DNA from: Duganella callida | GTDB lineage: Bacteria > Pseudomonadota > Gammaproteobacteria > Burkholderiales > Burkholderiaceae_D | Length of the DNA stretch: 64,000 bases | Reading direction: 5' to 3' | NCBI RefSeq assembly: GCF_004614165.1 | Contig: NZ_SPVG01000185.1 | Coordinates: 16,334-80,333 of the forward strand | In this document: in pieces, positions 36,494-45,189 of the stretch | How the letters are laid out: each line of letters starts with the position of its first letter | Position numbering within the stretch: the stretch's first letter is position 1 | Notes under the pieces: generated by a model | The model's database searches: none | Seen by the model: only the letters and a program-made list of their open reading frames with translations | What the model was told of the DNA's origin: nothing | Made by a program: the position numbers and the translations under genes

Positions 36494-37738
36494 ATGAGCG
36501 AGACCAAAACCTACGGTTTCACCACCACCATTCTGCACGGCGACCGGCAGAAGGGCATCGAGCACGGCTCGCTGCACAAGCCTATCCACACCTCGGTGGC
36601 CTTCGGCTACGCCGATGCGCGCCAACTGGCGGCGGTGTTCCAGAGCAAGGAGCCCGGCTTCCGCTACGGCCGCCAGGGCAACCCGACCATCTCGGCGCTG
36701 GAAGAGAAGGTCAACCAGATGGAGCAGGGCGTGGGCACGCTGTGCTTCGCCACCGGCATGGGCGCGATCGGCGCGGTGGTGCAGTCGCTGCTGCGCGCCG
36801 GCGACCACGTGGTGTCCTCGTCCTTCCTGTTCGGCAACACCAACAGCCTGTGGCAGACCGCCATGAGCCAGGGCATTGGCGTCTCGTTCGTGGACGCCAC
36901 CGATGTCGCCAATGTCGAAGCGGCGCTCACCGACAACACCCGCATCGTGTTCGTGGAAACCATCGCCAACCCGCGCACCCAGGTGGCGGACCTGAAGCGC
37001 ATCGGCGAACTGTGCCAGCAGCGCGGCATCCTGTACGTGGTGGACAACACCATGACCACGCCGTATCTGTTCCAGCCGAAGAACGTCGGCGCCGGGCTGG
37101 TGGTCAACGCGTTGACCAAGTCGATCGGCGGCCACGGCAATGCGCTGGGCGGCAGTCTGACCGATACCGGCGCCTACGACTGGGCGCGCTATCCGAACAT
37201 CTACGAGAACTACAAGAAGAACGCGGCGAAGAACTGGGGGCTGGCGCAGATCCGCGCCAAGGGCTTGCGCGACTTCGGCGCCTCGCTGGCGCCCGATGCG
37301 GCGCACCACATCGCGGTCGGCGCCGAGACGCTGGCCCTGCGCATGCAGCGCACTACCGCCAACGCCCTGGCGCTGGCCGAGCTGCTGGAGAAGGATGAGC
37401 GCGTCGCGGCGGTCCACTATCCGGGACTGCCGTCGCACCCGCAGTACGCGATCAGCAAGGAACTGTTCCGCGCGCCCGGCTCGCTGCTGAGCTTCGAACT
37501 GAAGGACGGCCTGGATTGCTTCGACTTCCTCAACCGCCTCAAGCTGGCGATCCCCGCCTCCAACCTGGGCGACAACCGCACCCTGATCATTCCGGTGGCG
37601 CACACCATCTTCTACGAGATGGGCGCGCAACGTCGTGCCTCGATGGGCATCGCGGAATCGCTGATACGGGTTTCGGTCGGCATCGAAGACACCGACGACC
37701 TGCTCGACGACTTCTGCTGCGCGCTGGAAGGCTGCTGA
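36494..37738 (+). CDS. Cystathionine gamma-synthase family PLP enzyme (MetZ/MetC-like)
   Basis: 414 residues from the ATG at 36494, 2 bp after the purF stop. The Cys/Met-metabolism signature includes RYGRQGNPTISALEEKVNQM, VDNTMTTPYLFQP and the PLP lysine in NALTKSIGGHGNALGGSL. The family contains O-succinylhomoserine sulfhydrylase, cystathionine gamma-synthase and lyases; sequence alone does not choose. A metZ gene after purF is usual in related genera, which makes a sulfhydrylase the best guess. Confidence 0.88.
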   Translation: MSETKTYGFTTTILHGDRQKGIEHGSLHKPIHTSVAFGYADARQLAAVFQSKEPGFRYGRQGNPTISALEEKVNQMEQGVGTLCFATGMGAIGAVVQSLLRAGDHVVSSSFLFGNTNSLWQTAMSQGIGVSFVDATDVANVEAALTDNTRIVFVETIANPRTQVADLKRIGELCQQRGILYVVDNTMTTPYLFQPKNVGAGLVVNALTKSIGGHGNALGGSLTDTGAYDWARYPNIYENYKKNAAKNWGLAQIRAKGLRDFGASLAPDAAHHIAVGAETLALRMQRTTANALALAELLEKDERVAAVHYPGLPSHPQYAISKELFRAPGSLLSFELKDGLDCFDFLNRLKLAIPASNLGDNRTLIIPVAHTIFYEMGAQRRASMGIAESLIRVSVGIEDTDDLLDDFCCALEGC

Positions 37739-37742
37739 CGCC

Positions 37743-38195
37743 ATGCGCGCGCTGATCGCCACCGGCCTGTTCGCGGCAAGCGCCGCGGCCCAGACCGGCG
37801 ATCACCGCGCCGACGTCGCTTACTACACCCAGCGTTACGACGGCGCCGACATCGCGCTGTCGCACTTTCACTGCGGCGCCGCCAGCGCCGTGCGCACGGC
37901 CGACGAGCGCAGTGCCTGGCTCGCATGCTACGGGCGCTTTACCGCCAACTACCAGGCCGCCTTGCCGGTCGGCCGCAGCATTCCCGCCGAGGTGGCGGAC
38001 GCGATGAGCGATGCCGAGCTGGCGCAGGCGCAAAAACGGATGAGTGAAGTGTTTGTGCAGATCGCACAGGAGGCACGCCTGCAGGCCGGACTGGTCTTGC
38101 AGGCGCAGGGGAACGGTGCGCTTAGTGCCAGGTCCGCATCAGACCGACCGCCAAGCCTTCCAGTGCAAACTCATCCGCCTGAGGATCGACCGTGA
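37743..38195 (+). CDS. Hypothetical exported protein
   Basis: 150 residues, unrecognised. The N-terminus [17 protein letters not shown] looks like a short signal peptide and two cysteines follow (FHCGAA, LACYGR), which may form a disulfide. Residues to about 125 look like a normal helical secreted protein; the last 25 ([20 protein letters not shown]) overlap the convergent lexA end by 74 bp and look like read-through beyond a lost stop. It begins 4 bp after the PLP gene. Confidence 0.55.
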   Translation: MRALIATGLFAASAAAQTGDHRADVAYYTQRYDGADIALSHFHCGAASAVRTADERSAWLACYGRFTANYQAALPVGRSIPAEVADAMSDAELAQAQKRMSEVFVQIAQEARLQAGLVLQAQGNGALSARSASDRPPSLPVQTHPPEDRP

Positions 38196-38763
38196 TCACC
38201 TTGAAGTCCGGGTTTTCCGGCAGCAGCTCGACGGTGGAACCGGTCTTGCGGTAACGCTTGACCGTCACCTCGCTGCCGATGCGGGCCACCACGATCTGGC
38301 CGTTCTTGGCGCTGTCCACCTTTTTCACGGCCAGCAGGTCGCCGTCCATGATGCCGGCGTCGCGCATCGACTCGCCGCGCACCTTCAGCAGGTAGTCGGG
38401 CTTGGCGGAGAACATGGCCGGATCGACGTTGTAGCTGGCCTCCAGGTTTTCCTGCGCCAGGATAGGCGAGCCGGCGGCCACGCGGCCGATCAGCGGCAGC
38501 GACATCATCATCACCGCGGCCGGCACCTTCGGTGTGGCCGGCTCGGCATGCACGCCCAGCAGGCGGATGCCGCGCGACGTGCCGGCGGCGATCTCGATCG
38601 CGCCCTTGCGCGCCAGCGCCTGCAGGTGCTCCTCGGCGGCGTTGGCGGACTTGAAGCCCAGTTCATTGGCGATCTCGGCGCGGGTCGGCGGGAAGCCGGT
38701 ATTTTCGATGGCGTCCTTGATCAGATTCAGGATTTGTTCCTGACGGGCGGTGAGCTTGAGCAT
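38122..38763 (-). CDS. lexA: LexA repressor
   Basis: 213 residues from the ATG at 38763. An N-terminal winged helix ([20 protein letters not shown] and [20 protein letters not shown]), the cleavage region RVAAGSPIL where Ala-Gly is cut, then the serine in [12 protein letters not shown] and lysine in [15 protein letters not shown] of the catalytic dyad. RecA-stimulated self-cleavage derepresses the SOS regulon. Two SOS boxes lie just upstream, so it is autorepressed. An in-frame upstream ATG at 38856 would run through both boxes and is rejected. Confidence 0.96.
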   Translation of the reverse strand: MLKLTARQEQILNLIKDAIENTGFPPTRAEIANELGFKSANAAEEHLQALARKGAIEIAAGTSRGIRLLGVHAEPATPKVPAAVMMMSLPLIGRVAAGSPILAQENLEASYNVDPAMFSAKPDYLLKVRGESMRDAGIMDGDLLAVKKVDSAKNGQIVVARIGSEVTVKRYRKTGSTVELLPENPDFKVITVDPQADEFALEGLAVGLMRTWH

Positions 38764-38773
38764 GTCGTTGAGC

Positions 38774-38806
38774 CTGTGTTTAAAGACAGTCTGTATTTTT
38801 GTACAG
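38774..38806. promoter_or_regulatory. Two tandem LexA (SOS) boxes
   Basis: CTGT-N8-ACAG at 38774-38789 (CTGTGTTTAAAGACAG) and at 38791-38806 (CTGTATTTTTGTACAG), one base apart. They lie 11-43 bp upstream of the lexA start. A tandem pair also controls E. coli lexA. Confidence 0.9.
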
Positions 38807-38856
38807 TATGGGGCGAAATGCAAGGGAATTTGTTGCTCAGCGCGAAATAAATTCAT

Positions 38857-39609
38857 CTATCTGACCAGGAAGCGCACGCCGATGCTGCGCTTGGCGCCCG
38901 GCGCCAGCGTGAAGCCGTCGGTGACCCAGGAGGCATAGTCCTCGTTGGGCGCGATTTTGGACGCCGGCGGCGCCCAGCTGGTCAGTGGCGTCTTGCCGTC
39001 CGGCTCGACGCGCAGGACGGGCGGCTGCTGATCCAGGCGGGTCACCGTCACCGAGCTGTTGTCGCCGACGCGCGGATGCACGGCGCTGGCGCCTTCCTGC
39101 GAGGCGCGGCCGGCCAGGATGTAGTCGAACACCATCGGCATGGCCGGCGCCGCCACCTCCACGCGCTGGCGGCTGATGTTGGTGAGGGTGAAACGCAGTA
39201 CCAGCGCGCCGCGTTCGACCAGCCAGCGCCGTTCGATTTTGAGCGGCAGGCCGGCGCCCATGGTCGGCGACATGTCGGCCGCCGCCAGCGTGCGCGTCAG
39301 CAGCTCGGGCCGCACCGGCTTGCGGGCCGCGAACGACGACCAGTTGTGCCACTCGCCGCCCGGCAGGCGCGTGCGCAGCGTCAGATCGCCGAGGTGGGCG
39401 TAGCCGTCGGCCTGGCGCTCCTCCTCGCGTGGTCCGGGCGTGAAATCGAAGCTGGGATCGCTGACCGGCACCAGTCTGGCGAGCGTCTGGGTGTCGGTGC
39501 GCAGCGCGAACAACAGCTGCGGCGTGCTGTACGCCTTGGTCTCGATCGGCGCGGCGACGGCCGCCACGCTCAGGGCCGCCAGCAGCGGCAGGGCAAACAA
39601 CGATTTCAT
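38857..39609 (-). CDS. Hypothetical exported beta-rich protein
   Basis: 250 residues from the ATG at 39609 (an earlier ATG at 39633 would add eight residues before the signal). Signal peptide MKSLFALPLLAALSVAAVAA. The rest is predicted beta-rich with PSFDFTPGPREEERQADGYAHLGD, WHNWSSFAARKPVRP, RWLVERGALVLRFTLTNIS and a C-terminal SWVTDGFTLAPGAKRSIGVRFLV. It resembles the N-terminal sandwich domain of larger carbohydrate-acting proteins, which raises the possibility of a truncated gene. No catalytic motif is visible. Confidence 0.6.
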   Translation of the reverse strand: MKSLFALPLLAALSVAAVAAPIETKAYSTPQLLFALRTDTQTLARLVPVSDPSFDFTPGPREEERQADGYAHLGDLTLRTRLPGGEWHNWSSFAARKPVRPELLTRTLAAADMSPTMGAGLPLKIERRWLVERGALVLRFTLTNISRQRVEVAAPAMPMVFDYILAGRASQEGASAVHPRVGDNSSVTVTRLDQQPPVLRVEPDGKTPLTSWAPPASKIAPNEDYASWVTDGFTLAPGAKRSIGVRFLVR

Positions 39610-39640
39610 AGGCAATCCTGTCAAAAACACCATGCTACCA

Positions 39641-39732
39641 ATCCGGGGTCAGTTCTGCCAATCGCACACAAGCTCAACCGTGCACCCTTCTACAGCCGGG
39701 GCCGTGTGCGATTGGCAGAACTGACCCCGGAT
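39641..39732. repeat. 92-bp palindromic repeat, 29-bp perfect arms
   Basis: Perfect arms 39641-39669 and 39704-39732 around a 34-base loop. Outer ends ATCCGGGGTCAG / CTGACCCCGGAT are shared with the palindrome at 14439-14528; the inner stem is unrelated yet fully complementary. The right end abuts the predicted rpsF -35 box. Confidence 0.9.
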
Positions 39733-39760
39733 TGTGTTTCGGCGGGAAAGGTGGTATAGT
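39732..39760 (+). promoter_or_regulatory. rpsF operon promoter
   Basis: A -35 TTGTGT at 39732-39737 and a -10 TATAGT at 39755-39760, spacer 17 bp. The first T of the -35 is also the last base of the palindromic repeat. Confidence 0.6.
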
Positions 39761-39776
39761 CGCGGGCTTACCTCTT

Positions 39777-39804
39777 CCCACACCTGTCTTGACGCCAGGG
39801 TGGG
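39777..39804 (+). promoter_or_regulatory. Leader hairpin upstream of rpsF
   Basis: CCCAC-A-CCTG (39777-39786) pairs with CAGG-GTGGG (39796-39804): a 9-bp stem with one bulged A and a 9-base loop, in the 5' leader about 30 nt before the rpsF start. S6:S18 autoregulatory leaders are known upstream of rpsF in many bacteria. I cannot confirm the required motif here. Confidence 0.45.
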
Positions 39805-39834
39805 CTAATCATCAAGTCCTTAAGGGAGTTATAC

Positions 39835-40215
39835 ATGCGTCACTACGAAATCGTATTTATCGTCCATCCGGACCAAAGCGAGCAAGTGCCCGCCATGATC
39901 GAGCGTTACAAGAACACCGTAACGACCCGCGGCGGCAACGTGCACCGCGTCGAAGACTGGGGCCGCCGTCAAATGGCTTACCCAATCCAGAAGCTGGCCA
40001 AGGCTCACTACATCTGCCTGAACATCGAAGCCGACAACGAAACGCTGGTTGAGCTGGAAACCGCATTCAAATTCAATGATGCCGTTCTGCGTCACCTGAC
40101 CGTCAAGATGAAGAAAGCGGAAACCGCTCCTTCGCCGATGATGAAGTCGGTACAACGCGAAGATGCCGCCAAGTCGCATCGCGCCGAAGCTGCCGCCGCT
40201 GCGCCAGCCGCTTAA
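39835..40215 (+). CDS. rpsF: 30S ribosomal protein S6
   Basis: 126 residues. Conserved [35 protein letters not shown] and [16 protein letters not shown]. An Ala/Glu-rich tail follows, as in other betaproteobacteria. It binds S18 on the 30S platform. Shine-Dalgarno AAGGGAG precedes the ATG. First gene of rpsF-priB-rpsR-rplI. Confidence 0.98.
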   Translation: MRHYEIVFIVHPDQSEQVPAMIERYKNTVTTRGGNVHRVEDWGRRQMAYPIQKLAKAHYICLNIEADNETLVELETAFKFNDAVLRHLTVKMKKAETAPSPMMKSVQREDAAKSHRAEAAAAAPAA

Positions 40216-40236
40216 TTGTTCTGAGAAGGAACCGAG

Positions 40237-40542
40237 CTGAACCAGCTCCAGTTCATCGCCCTCATCGCCGAACGGGATGCCATACGTTACACCCCGGCCG
40301 GTATGCCGATCGTGAATGCTGTTCTGCAGCACCGGTCGCAGCAGGTGGAGGCGGGCATCGCCAGGTTGACCGAGTTTGAAGTGTCCGCGATCGCCGCGGG
40401 CGAGATTTCAAGCCGCTTCAGTCAGGCGCCGCTGGGAGGTGCGTACCAGTTCACCGGTTTCCTCAACAAGAAAAGCCGCAATAGCAAAAGCCTGGTGTTT
40501 CACATCATTGATTTTAGTGCTGTCCGAGACAGCTCAATTTAA
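40237..40542 (+). CDS. priB: Primosomal replication protein N (PriB), CTG start
   Basis: 101 residues if translation starts at CTG 40237; AAGGA at 40225-40229 is correctly spaced and no ATG lies before 40303, which would remove the conserved first strand (NQLQFIALIAERDAIRYTPA). The OB fold continues GMPIVNAVLQHRSQQVEAG, EISSRFSQAPLGGAYQFTGF and SKSLVFHIIDF. PriB binds single-stranded DNA and PriA in replication restart. The priB position between rpsF and rpsR is universal in this group. Confidence 0.9.
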   Translation: MNQLQFIALIAERDAIRYTPAGMPIVNAVLQHRSQQVEAGIARLTEFEVSAIAAGEISSRFSQAPLGGAYQFTGFLNKKSRNSKSLVFHIIDFSAVRDSSI

Positions 40543-40557
40543 ATACAGGAGCCTGAC

Positions 40558-40848
40558 ATGGCATTCGGTAAAAAGTTCGACAAAAACAAGCTCAAGCTGA
40601 AAGAAAAGCGCAAGCAACAAAACCCTCTGTTCAAGCGCAAGAAGTTCTGCCGCTTCACCGCCGCTGGCGTTGAACAGGTTGACTACAAGGACGTCGACAC
40701 CCTGAAGGACTTCATCCAGGAAAACGGCAAGATCATGCCAGCACGTCTGACCGGCACCAAAGCGCACTACCAGCGTCAAGTTGACACCGCGATCAAACGC
40801 GCCCGTTACCTGGCCCTGCTGCCGTACACCGATCTGCACAACGCCTAA
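40558..40848 (+). CDS. rpsR: 30S ribosomal protein S18
   Basis: 96 residues. Conserved core [40 protein letters not shown] and [20 protein letters not shown]. The N-terminal Lys-rich extension is typical of betaproteobacteria. It pairs with S6 on the 30S platform. Confidence 0.98.
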   Translation: MAFGKKFDKNKLKLKEKRKQQNPLFKRKKFCRFTAAGVEQVDYKDVDTLKDFIQENGKIMPARLTGTKAHYQRQVDTAIKRARYLALLPYTDLHNA

Positions 40849-40875
40849 TCGCGGCAGAGAACCTGGAGAAGAACT

Positions 40876-41328
40876 ATGCAAATCATTCTGTTGGAAAAAG
40901 TTGTCAACCTGGGCAACCTGGGTGAAGTCGTTAAGGTCAAGGACGGCTACGCACGTAACTTCCTGATTCCTCAAAAGAAAGCACGCCGCGCCACCGCGGC
41001 TGCGATCGAGGAATTCGAAGCCAAGCGCGCCGAACTGGAAAAAGCTGCCGCCGCCAAGCTGGCCGCCGCGCAAGCCCAGGGCGAAAAGCTGAACGGCATG
41101 ACCGTGACCGTGTCGCAGAAAGCCGGCGTCGATGGCCGTCTGTTCGGTTCGGTAACCAACTTCGACATCGCTGAAGCGCTGACCAAAGCCGGCTTCGCCG
41201 TCGAAAAAGCCGCTGTGCGTCTGCCGACCGGTCCGCTGAAGACCACCGGCGAATTCCCGGTCAGCGTTGCGCTGCACACCGACGTGATCGCGGAAGTGAC
41301 CGTATCGGTTGTAGGCGAAGCTGCCTAA
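40876..41328 (+). CDS. rplI: 50S ribosomal protein L9
   Basis: 150 residues. N-domain [20 protein letters not shown] and [16 protein letters not shown], a central helix and a C-domain with [16 protein letters not shown] and [13 protein letters not shown]-type strands ([15 protein letters not shown]). L9 spans the L1 base and helps frame maintenance. Last gene of the ribosomal operon, followed by a strong terminator. Confidence 0.98.
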   Translation: MQIILLEKVVNLGNLGEVVKVKDGYARNFLIPQKKARRATAAAIEEFEAKRAELEKAAAAKLAAAQAQGEKLNGMTVTVSQKAGVDGRLFGSVTNFDIAEALTKAGFAVEKAAVRLPTGPLKTTGEFPVSVALHTDVIAEVTVSVVGEAA

Positions 41329-41376
41329 GACTGGTTCTGGCGGTAACGCCGGACTGGTTTGCAACACCACTTGAAG

Positions 41377-41404
41377 AAAGCCGGGCTGCGCCCCGGCTTT
41401 TTTC
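41377..41404 (+). terminator. Rho-independent terminator after rplI
   Basis: AAAGCCGGG / CCCGGCTTT stem with a 6-base loop followed by a T-run at 41398-41403. Confidence 0.9.
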
Positions 41405-41435
41405 TCGTTATGAATCTTTAGCTGGCACAAGCAGG

Positions 41436-41441
41436 TATAAT
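41436..41441 (+). promoter_or_regulatory. dnaB -10 box, possibly leaderless
   Basis: A perfect TATAAT lies only 7 bp before the dnaB ATG at 41449, so transcription would start at or next to the A of ATG. No clear -35 and no Shine-Dalgarno are seen. Confidence 0.45.
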
Positions 41442-41448
41442 TCGCGCC

Positions 41449-42834
41449 ATGAACGCCCCCTCCGATCCGCAAATCGAGTCGCTCCGCGTCCCGCCGCATT
41501 CCATCGAAGCAGAGCAGTCCGTCATCGGCGGCCTGCTGCGCGACAATGCCGCGTTCGACCGCATCGCCGACATGATGCAGCCGGAAGATTTCTACCGCTA
41601 CGACCACCGCATCATCTTCGAGCAGATCGTGCGCATGATCAACGGCTCCAAGCCGGCCGACGTGGTCACCGTCTATGAGACGCTGGCCCAGCTGGGCAAG
41701 GCCGAGGACGTCGGCGGCCTGTCGTACCTGAACGCGATGGCGCAGAACACGCCGTCCGCCGCCAACATCCGCCGCTATGCCGAAATCGTGCGCGACCGCT
41801 CGGTGCTGCGCCAGCTGATCACCGTGGCCGACGACATCTCGGGCCAGGCATTCAGCCCGCAGGGCAAGGAAACCAAGGAAATCCTCGACGAGGCCGAATC
41901 GCGCATCTTCGCCATCGCCGAGCAGGGCGCGCGCGGCGCCGCCGGCTGGCTGGCGGTGCAGCCGCTGCTGACCCAGGTGGTCGAGCGTATCGACGAGCTG
42001 TACTCGCGCGACAACCAGTCCGAAATCACCGGCGTGCCGACCGGCTTCATCGACCTCGACCGCATGACCTCGGGCCTGCAACCGGGCGACCTGGTCATCG
42101 TGGCCGGCCGCCCGTCGATGGGCAAGACCGCATTTTCGGTCAACATCGGCGAAAACGTCGCCATCGAAGCGGGTCTGCCGGTGGCGATCTTCTCGATGGA
42201 GATGGGCGGCGCGCAGCTGGCGATGCGTATGCTGGGCTCGGTCGGGCAGCTGGACCAGCACCGCCTGCGCACCGGTCGCCTGAACGACGAGGACTGGCCG
42301 CGCCTGACGCACGCGATCCAGAAAATGAACGATGCTCAGGTGTTCATCGACGAGACGCCGGCGCTGAACCCGATCGAGATGCGCGCGCGCGCGCGACGGC
42401 TGGCGCGCCAGTGCGGCAAGCTGGGCCTGATCATCGTCGACTACCTGCAGCTGATGCAGGGTTCCAAGCCGGGCGACAACCGCGCCTCCGAGATCTCGGA
42501 GATTTCGCGTTCGCTGAAGGGCCTGGCCAAGGAGCTGGGCTGCCCGGTGATCGCGCTGTCGCAGCTGAACCGCTCGCTGGAACAACGCCCGAACAAACGT
42601 CCCGTCATGTCCGACCTGCGCGAATCCGGCGCTATCGAGCAGGACGCGGACGTCATCATCTTCCTGTACCGCGACGAGGTGTACAACCCCGATTCGCCGG
42701 ACAAAGGAACCGCCGAGATCATTATCGGTAAGCAGCGTAACGGTCCGATCGGCGCGGTGCGCCTGACCTGGATCGGCGCGTACACCAAGTTTGGCAACTA
42801 CGTCGGCAACCTGTCCATCTATCAGGGCGACTAA
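41449..42834 (+). CDS. dnaB: Replicative DNA helicase DnaB
   Basis: 461 residues. N-terminal domain (SIEAEQSVIGGLLRDNAAFD), linker, and RecA-like C-domain with Walker A AGRPSMGKTAFSVNIGENVA, Walker B LGLIIVDYLQLMQG and SQLNRSLEQRPNKRPVMSDL. The hexameric helicase unwinds DNA at the fork. The rplI-dnaB link is common. The first residues MNAPSDPQIESLRVPPHS fit the family start. Confidence 0.97.
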   Translation: MNAPSDPQIESLRVPPHSIEAEQSVIGGLLRDNAAFDRIADMMQPEDFYRYDHRIIFEQIVRMINGSKPADVVTVYETLAQLGKAEDVGGLSYLNAMAQNTPSAANIRRYAEIVRDRSVLRQLITVADDISGQAFSPQGKETKEILDEAESRIFAIAEQGARGAAGWLAVQPLLTQVVERIDELYSRDNQSEITGVPTGFIDLDRMTSGLQPGDLVIVAGRPSMGKTAFSVNIGENVAIEAGLPVAIFSMEMGGAQLAMRMLGSVGQLDQHRLRTGRLNDEDWPRLTHAIQKMNDAQVFIDETPALNPIEMRARARRLARQCGKLGLIIVDYLQLMQGSKPGDNRASEISEISRSLKGLAKELGCPVIALSQLNRSLEQRPNKRPVMSDLRESGAIEQDADVIIFLYRDEVYNPDSPDKGTAEIIIGKQRNGPIGAVRLTWIGAYTKFGNYVGNLSIYQGD

Positions 42835-42865
42835 GGTTGCAGCAGTAAATCAACGGAGAAAAAAA

Positions 42866-43492
42866 ATGTTTGGACGCTTGATGCCCACCGAGGGCAAATT
42901 CTTTGACCTGTTCAATCAGCACGCGGAGCTGTGCGTCAAAGGCGCGAAAGAAATGGTGGGCCTGATGTCCAATTTCGACGACCTGGAGAACCGCACCCAC
43001 GCCATCGAGAGCATCGAGAAGCAGGCCGACAAGATCACCTACGCCACGGTGGACCTGCTGCACAAGACTTTCATCACGCCGATCGACCGCGACGACATCC
43101 ACAAGCTGATCACCCGCCAGGACGACATCCTCGACCTGCTGGAAGACGCCGCGCAGACCGTGTCGCTGTACGACCTGCATTCGGTCACGCCGGAGGCCAA
43201 GCGCCTGGCCGAGCTGGTGCTGGCCTGCGCCGAGAAGGTCAAGGAAGCGGTGGCGCTGCTGCACAACATGGACAACGCGCGCCAGATCGTCAGCATCTGC
43301 GAAGAGATCGACCGCCTGGAGTCGGACGCCGACCACGTGATGCGCGCCGCCATGTCCAAACTGTTCCGCGACGAGCCGGACGTGCGCAACCTGATCAAGA
43401 TGAAGGCGATCTACGAAATTCTGGAAACCGTCACCGACCGTTGCGAGGATGTGGCCAACATCATCGAAGGCATCATCGTCGAAAACGCGTAA
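42866..43492 (+). CDS. DUF47 family protein, Pit-associated regulator
   Basis: 208 residues from the ATG at 42866. PhoU-like all-helical protein: MFGRLMPTEGKFFDLFNQHA, ITRQDDILDLLEDAAQTVSL and CEEIDRLESDADHVMRAAM. DUF47 proteins are regularly encoded beside Pit transporters and probably control phosphate or metal-phosphate uptake. It lies 18 bp upstream of pit. Confidence 0.93.
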   Translation: MFGRLMPTEGKFFDLFNQHAELCVKGAKEMVGLMSNFDDLENRTHAIESIEKQADKITYATVDLLHKTFITPIDRDDIHKLITRQDDILDLLEDAAQTVSLYDLHSVTPEAKRLAELVLACAEKVKEAVALLHNMDNARQIVSICEEIDRLESDADHVMRAAMSKLFRDEPDVRNLIKMKAIYEILETVTDRCEDVANIIEGIIVENA

Positions 43493-43510
43493 TCGAGAGC
43501 GGTACAGAAC

Positions 43511-44521
43511 ATGCATACCTTACAAATCAGTATCTACGTCCTGGGGCTGTTGATTTTCCTGGCGTTGATATTTGACTTCATGAACGGCTTCCACGACGCC
43601 GCCAACGCGATCGCGACCGTGGTCTCGACCGGCGTGCTGAAACCGCAGACGGCGGTGGCGATGGCGGCGCTGTTCAATTTCGTCGCCATCTTCGTGGTCG
43701 GCCTGCACGTGGCTGGCACGGTGGGCAAGGGCACCATCGATCCCGGCATCGTCGACCAGTACGTGATCTTCGGCGCGCTGAGCGGGGCCATCGTGTGGAA
43801 CCTGTTCACCTGGTATTACGGCATTCCGTCCTCGTCCTCGCACGCGCTGATCGGCGGCCTGGTGGGCGCGGCGGTGGCCAAGTCGGGTACCAGCGCGCTG
43901 GTCGGCGGCGGCCTGTGGAAGACCGTGCAGTGGATCGTGCTGTCGCCACTGATGGGCTTCGTGTTCGGCTCCATCATCATGCTGATCGTGTCGTGGATCT
44001 TCGTGCGCTCGACCCCGCGCCGCGTGGACAAATGGTTCCGCCGCCTGCAGTTGCTGTCGGCCGCGTCGTACAGCCTGGGGCACGGCGGCAACGACGCGCA
44101 GAAGACCATCGGCATCATCTGGATGCTGCTGATCGCGGTTGGCCAGGTGCCGGCGGACGGCGCCGAGCCGCCGCTGTGGGTCATCGTGGCCTGCTATGGC
44201 GCGATCTCGTTCGGCACCCTGTTCGGCGGCTGGCGCATCGTCAAGACCATGGGCCAGAAGATCACCAAGCTGAAGCCGGTGGGCGGCTTCTGCGCCGAGA
44301 GCGGCGGCGCGCTGACCCTGCTGATCGCCTCGCACTTCGGCGTGCCGGTATCGACCACCCACACCATCACCGGCGCGATCGTCGGCGTCGGCTCGGCGCA
44401 GAAGATGTCGGCGGTGCGCTGGGGCGTGGCCGGCAACATCGTCTGGGCCTGGATCTTCACCATCCCCGCCTCGGCCTTCGTGGCCGCGCTGGCGTGGTGG
44501 GTCGGACACCACATCATGTAA
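43511..44521 (+). CDS. pit: Inorganic phosphate transporter, Pit family
   Basis: 336 residues with about 10 membrane helices. The duplicated family signatures are FMNGFHDAANAIATVVSTGV near the start and SLGHGGNDAQKTIGIIWMLL in the second half; IPSSSSHALIGGLVGAA and VPVSTTHTITGAIVGVG are also present. Low-affinity phosphate (metal-phosphate) symporter. A terminator follows directly. Confidence 0.96.
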   Translation: MHTLQISIYVLGLLIFLALIFDFMNGFHDAANAIATVVSTGVLKPQTAVAMAALFNFVAIFVVGLHVAGTVGKGTIDPGIVDQYVIFGALSGAIVWNLFTWYYGIPSSSSHALIGGLVGAAVAKSGTSALVGGGLWKTVQWIVLSPLMGFVFGSIIMLIVSWIFVRSTPRRVDKWFRRLQLLSAASYSLGHGGNDAQKTIGIIWMLLIAVGQVPADGAEPPLWVIVACYGAISFGTLFGGWRIVKTMGQKITKLKPVGGFCAESGGALTLLIASHFGVPVSTTHTITGAIVGVGSAQKMSAVRWGVAGNIVWAWIFTIPASAFVAALAWWVGHHIM

Positions 44522-44524
44522 AGC

Positions 44525-44548
44525 AAGGGCGCCCCGTCGCCCTTTTTT
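44525..44548 (+). terminator. Rho-independent terminator after pit
   Basis: AAGGGCG / CGCCCTT stem around CCCCGT, followed by a run of T. Confidence 0.9.
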
Positions 44549-44617
44549 ATTGGGCTTGATATGCCGCAAACCGGCGGCCCGGGCACCGGTGTTTGATGGG
44601 TCTTCCAGGAGGAGATC

Positions 44618-45146
44618 ATGGATAACGCCGACATGCCGTGGGAATCGATCGCGCAGCGCATTTTGATATTGCGTGGCCAAAAGGTTTTGCTGGATTCTGA
44701 TTTGGCTGTTTTGTACGGGGTGGAAACTAAACGGCTTAACGAACAGGTGCGCCGCAATCGCGAGCGCTTCCCATGCCGAAGAGCTCGCTAGTTTGAGGTC
44801 GCATTTTGCGACCTCAAACCGCGGCGGACGCCGATATGTTCCGCTGGCATTTACGGAGCATGGTGCAATCATGGTGGCTACGGTATTGAAATCCCCCAGA
44901 GCGGCAGAAGTTTCGGTTTATGTGGTTCGCGCCTTTGTGCAACTGCGCGGACTGTTGGCAAGCCACCAGGAGCTGGCGCAAAAGCTGGCCGAGCTGGAGG
45001 CGACCACCGCCAATCTGTCGGCCAGGCACGAATCATTCGCCCGGCAGCTGGCGCAGGTAATTGAAGCCATCCGCTTGCTGACCGCCGCGCCGCCCGTGTC
45101 TGAAAAGCGGCCGATAGGCTACCTGGTCGACCACGGCAAACCATAA
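44618..45146 (+). pseudogene. Frameshifted ORF6N-domain protein
   Basis: A gene with a strong AGGAGGAG site and ATG at 44618 encodes an ORF6N N-terminus ([38 protein letters not shown]), then hits a TAG at 44789. The rest continues in the +1 frame from about 44776: [40 protein letters not shown] and a coiled-coil C-terminus. The usual segment between RERFP and AEEL (roughly DFMFQLT) is missing, so a small deletion of a length not divisible by three broke the gene. ORF6N is a phage-derived DNA-binding domain. Confidence 0.85.
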
Positions 45147-45189
45147 TTGTCGGGCTGCGTTAAAATCGGCACTCATCTTGAGGGAGTAA

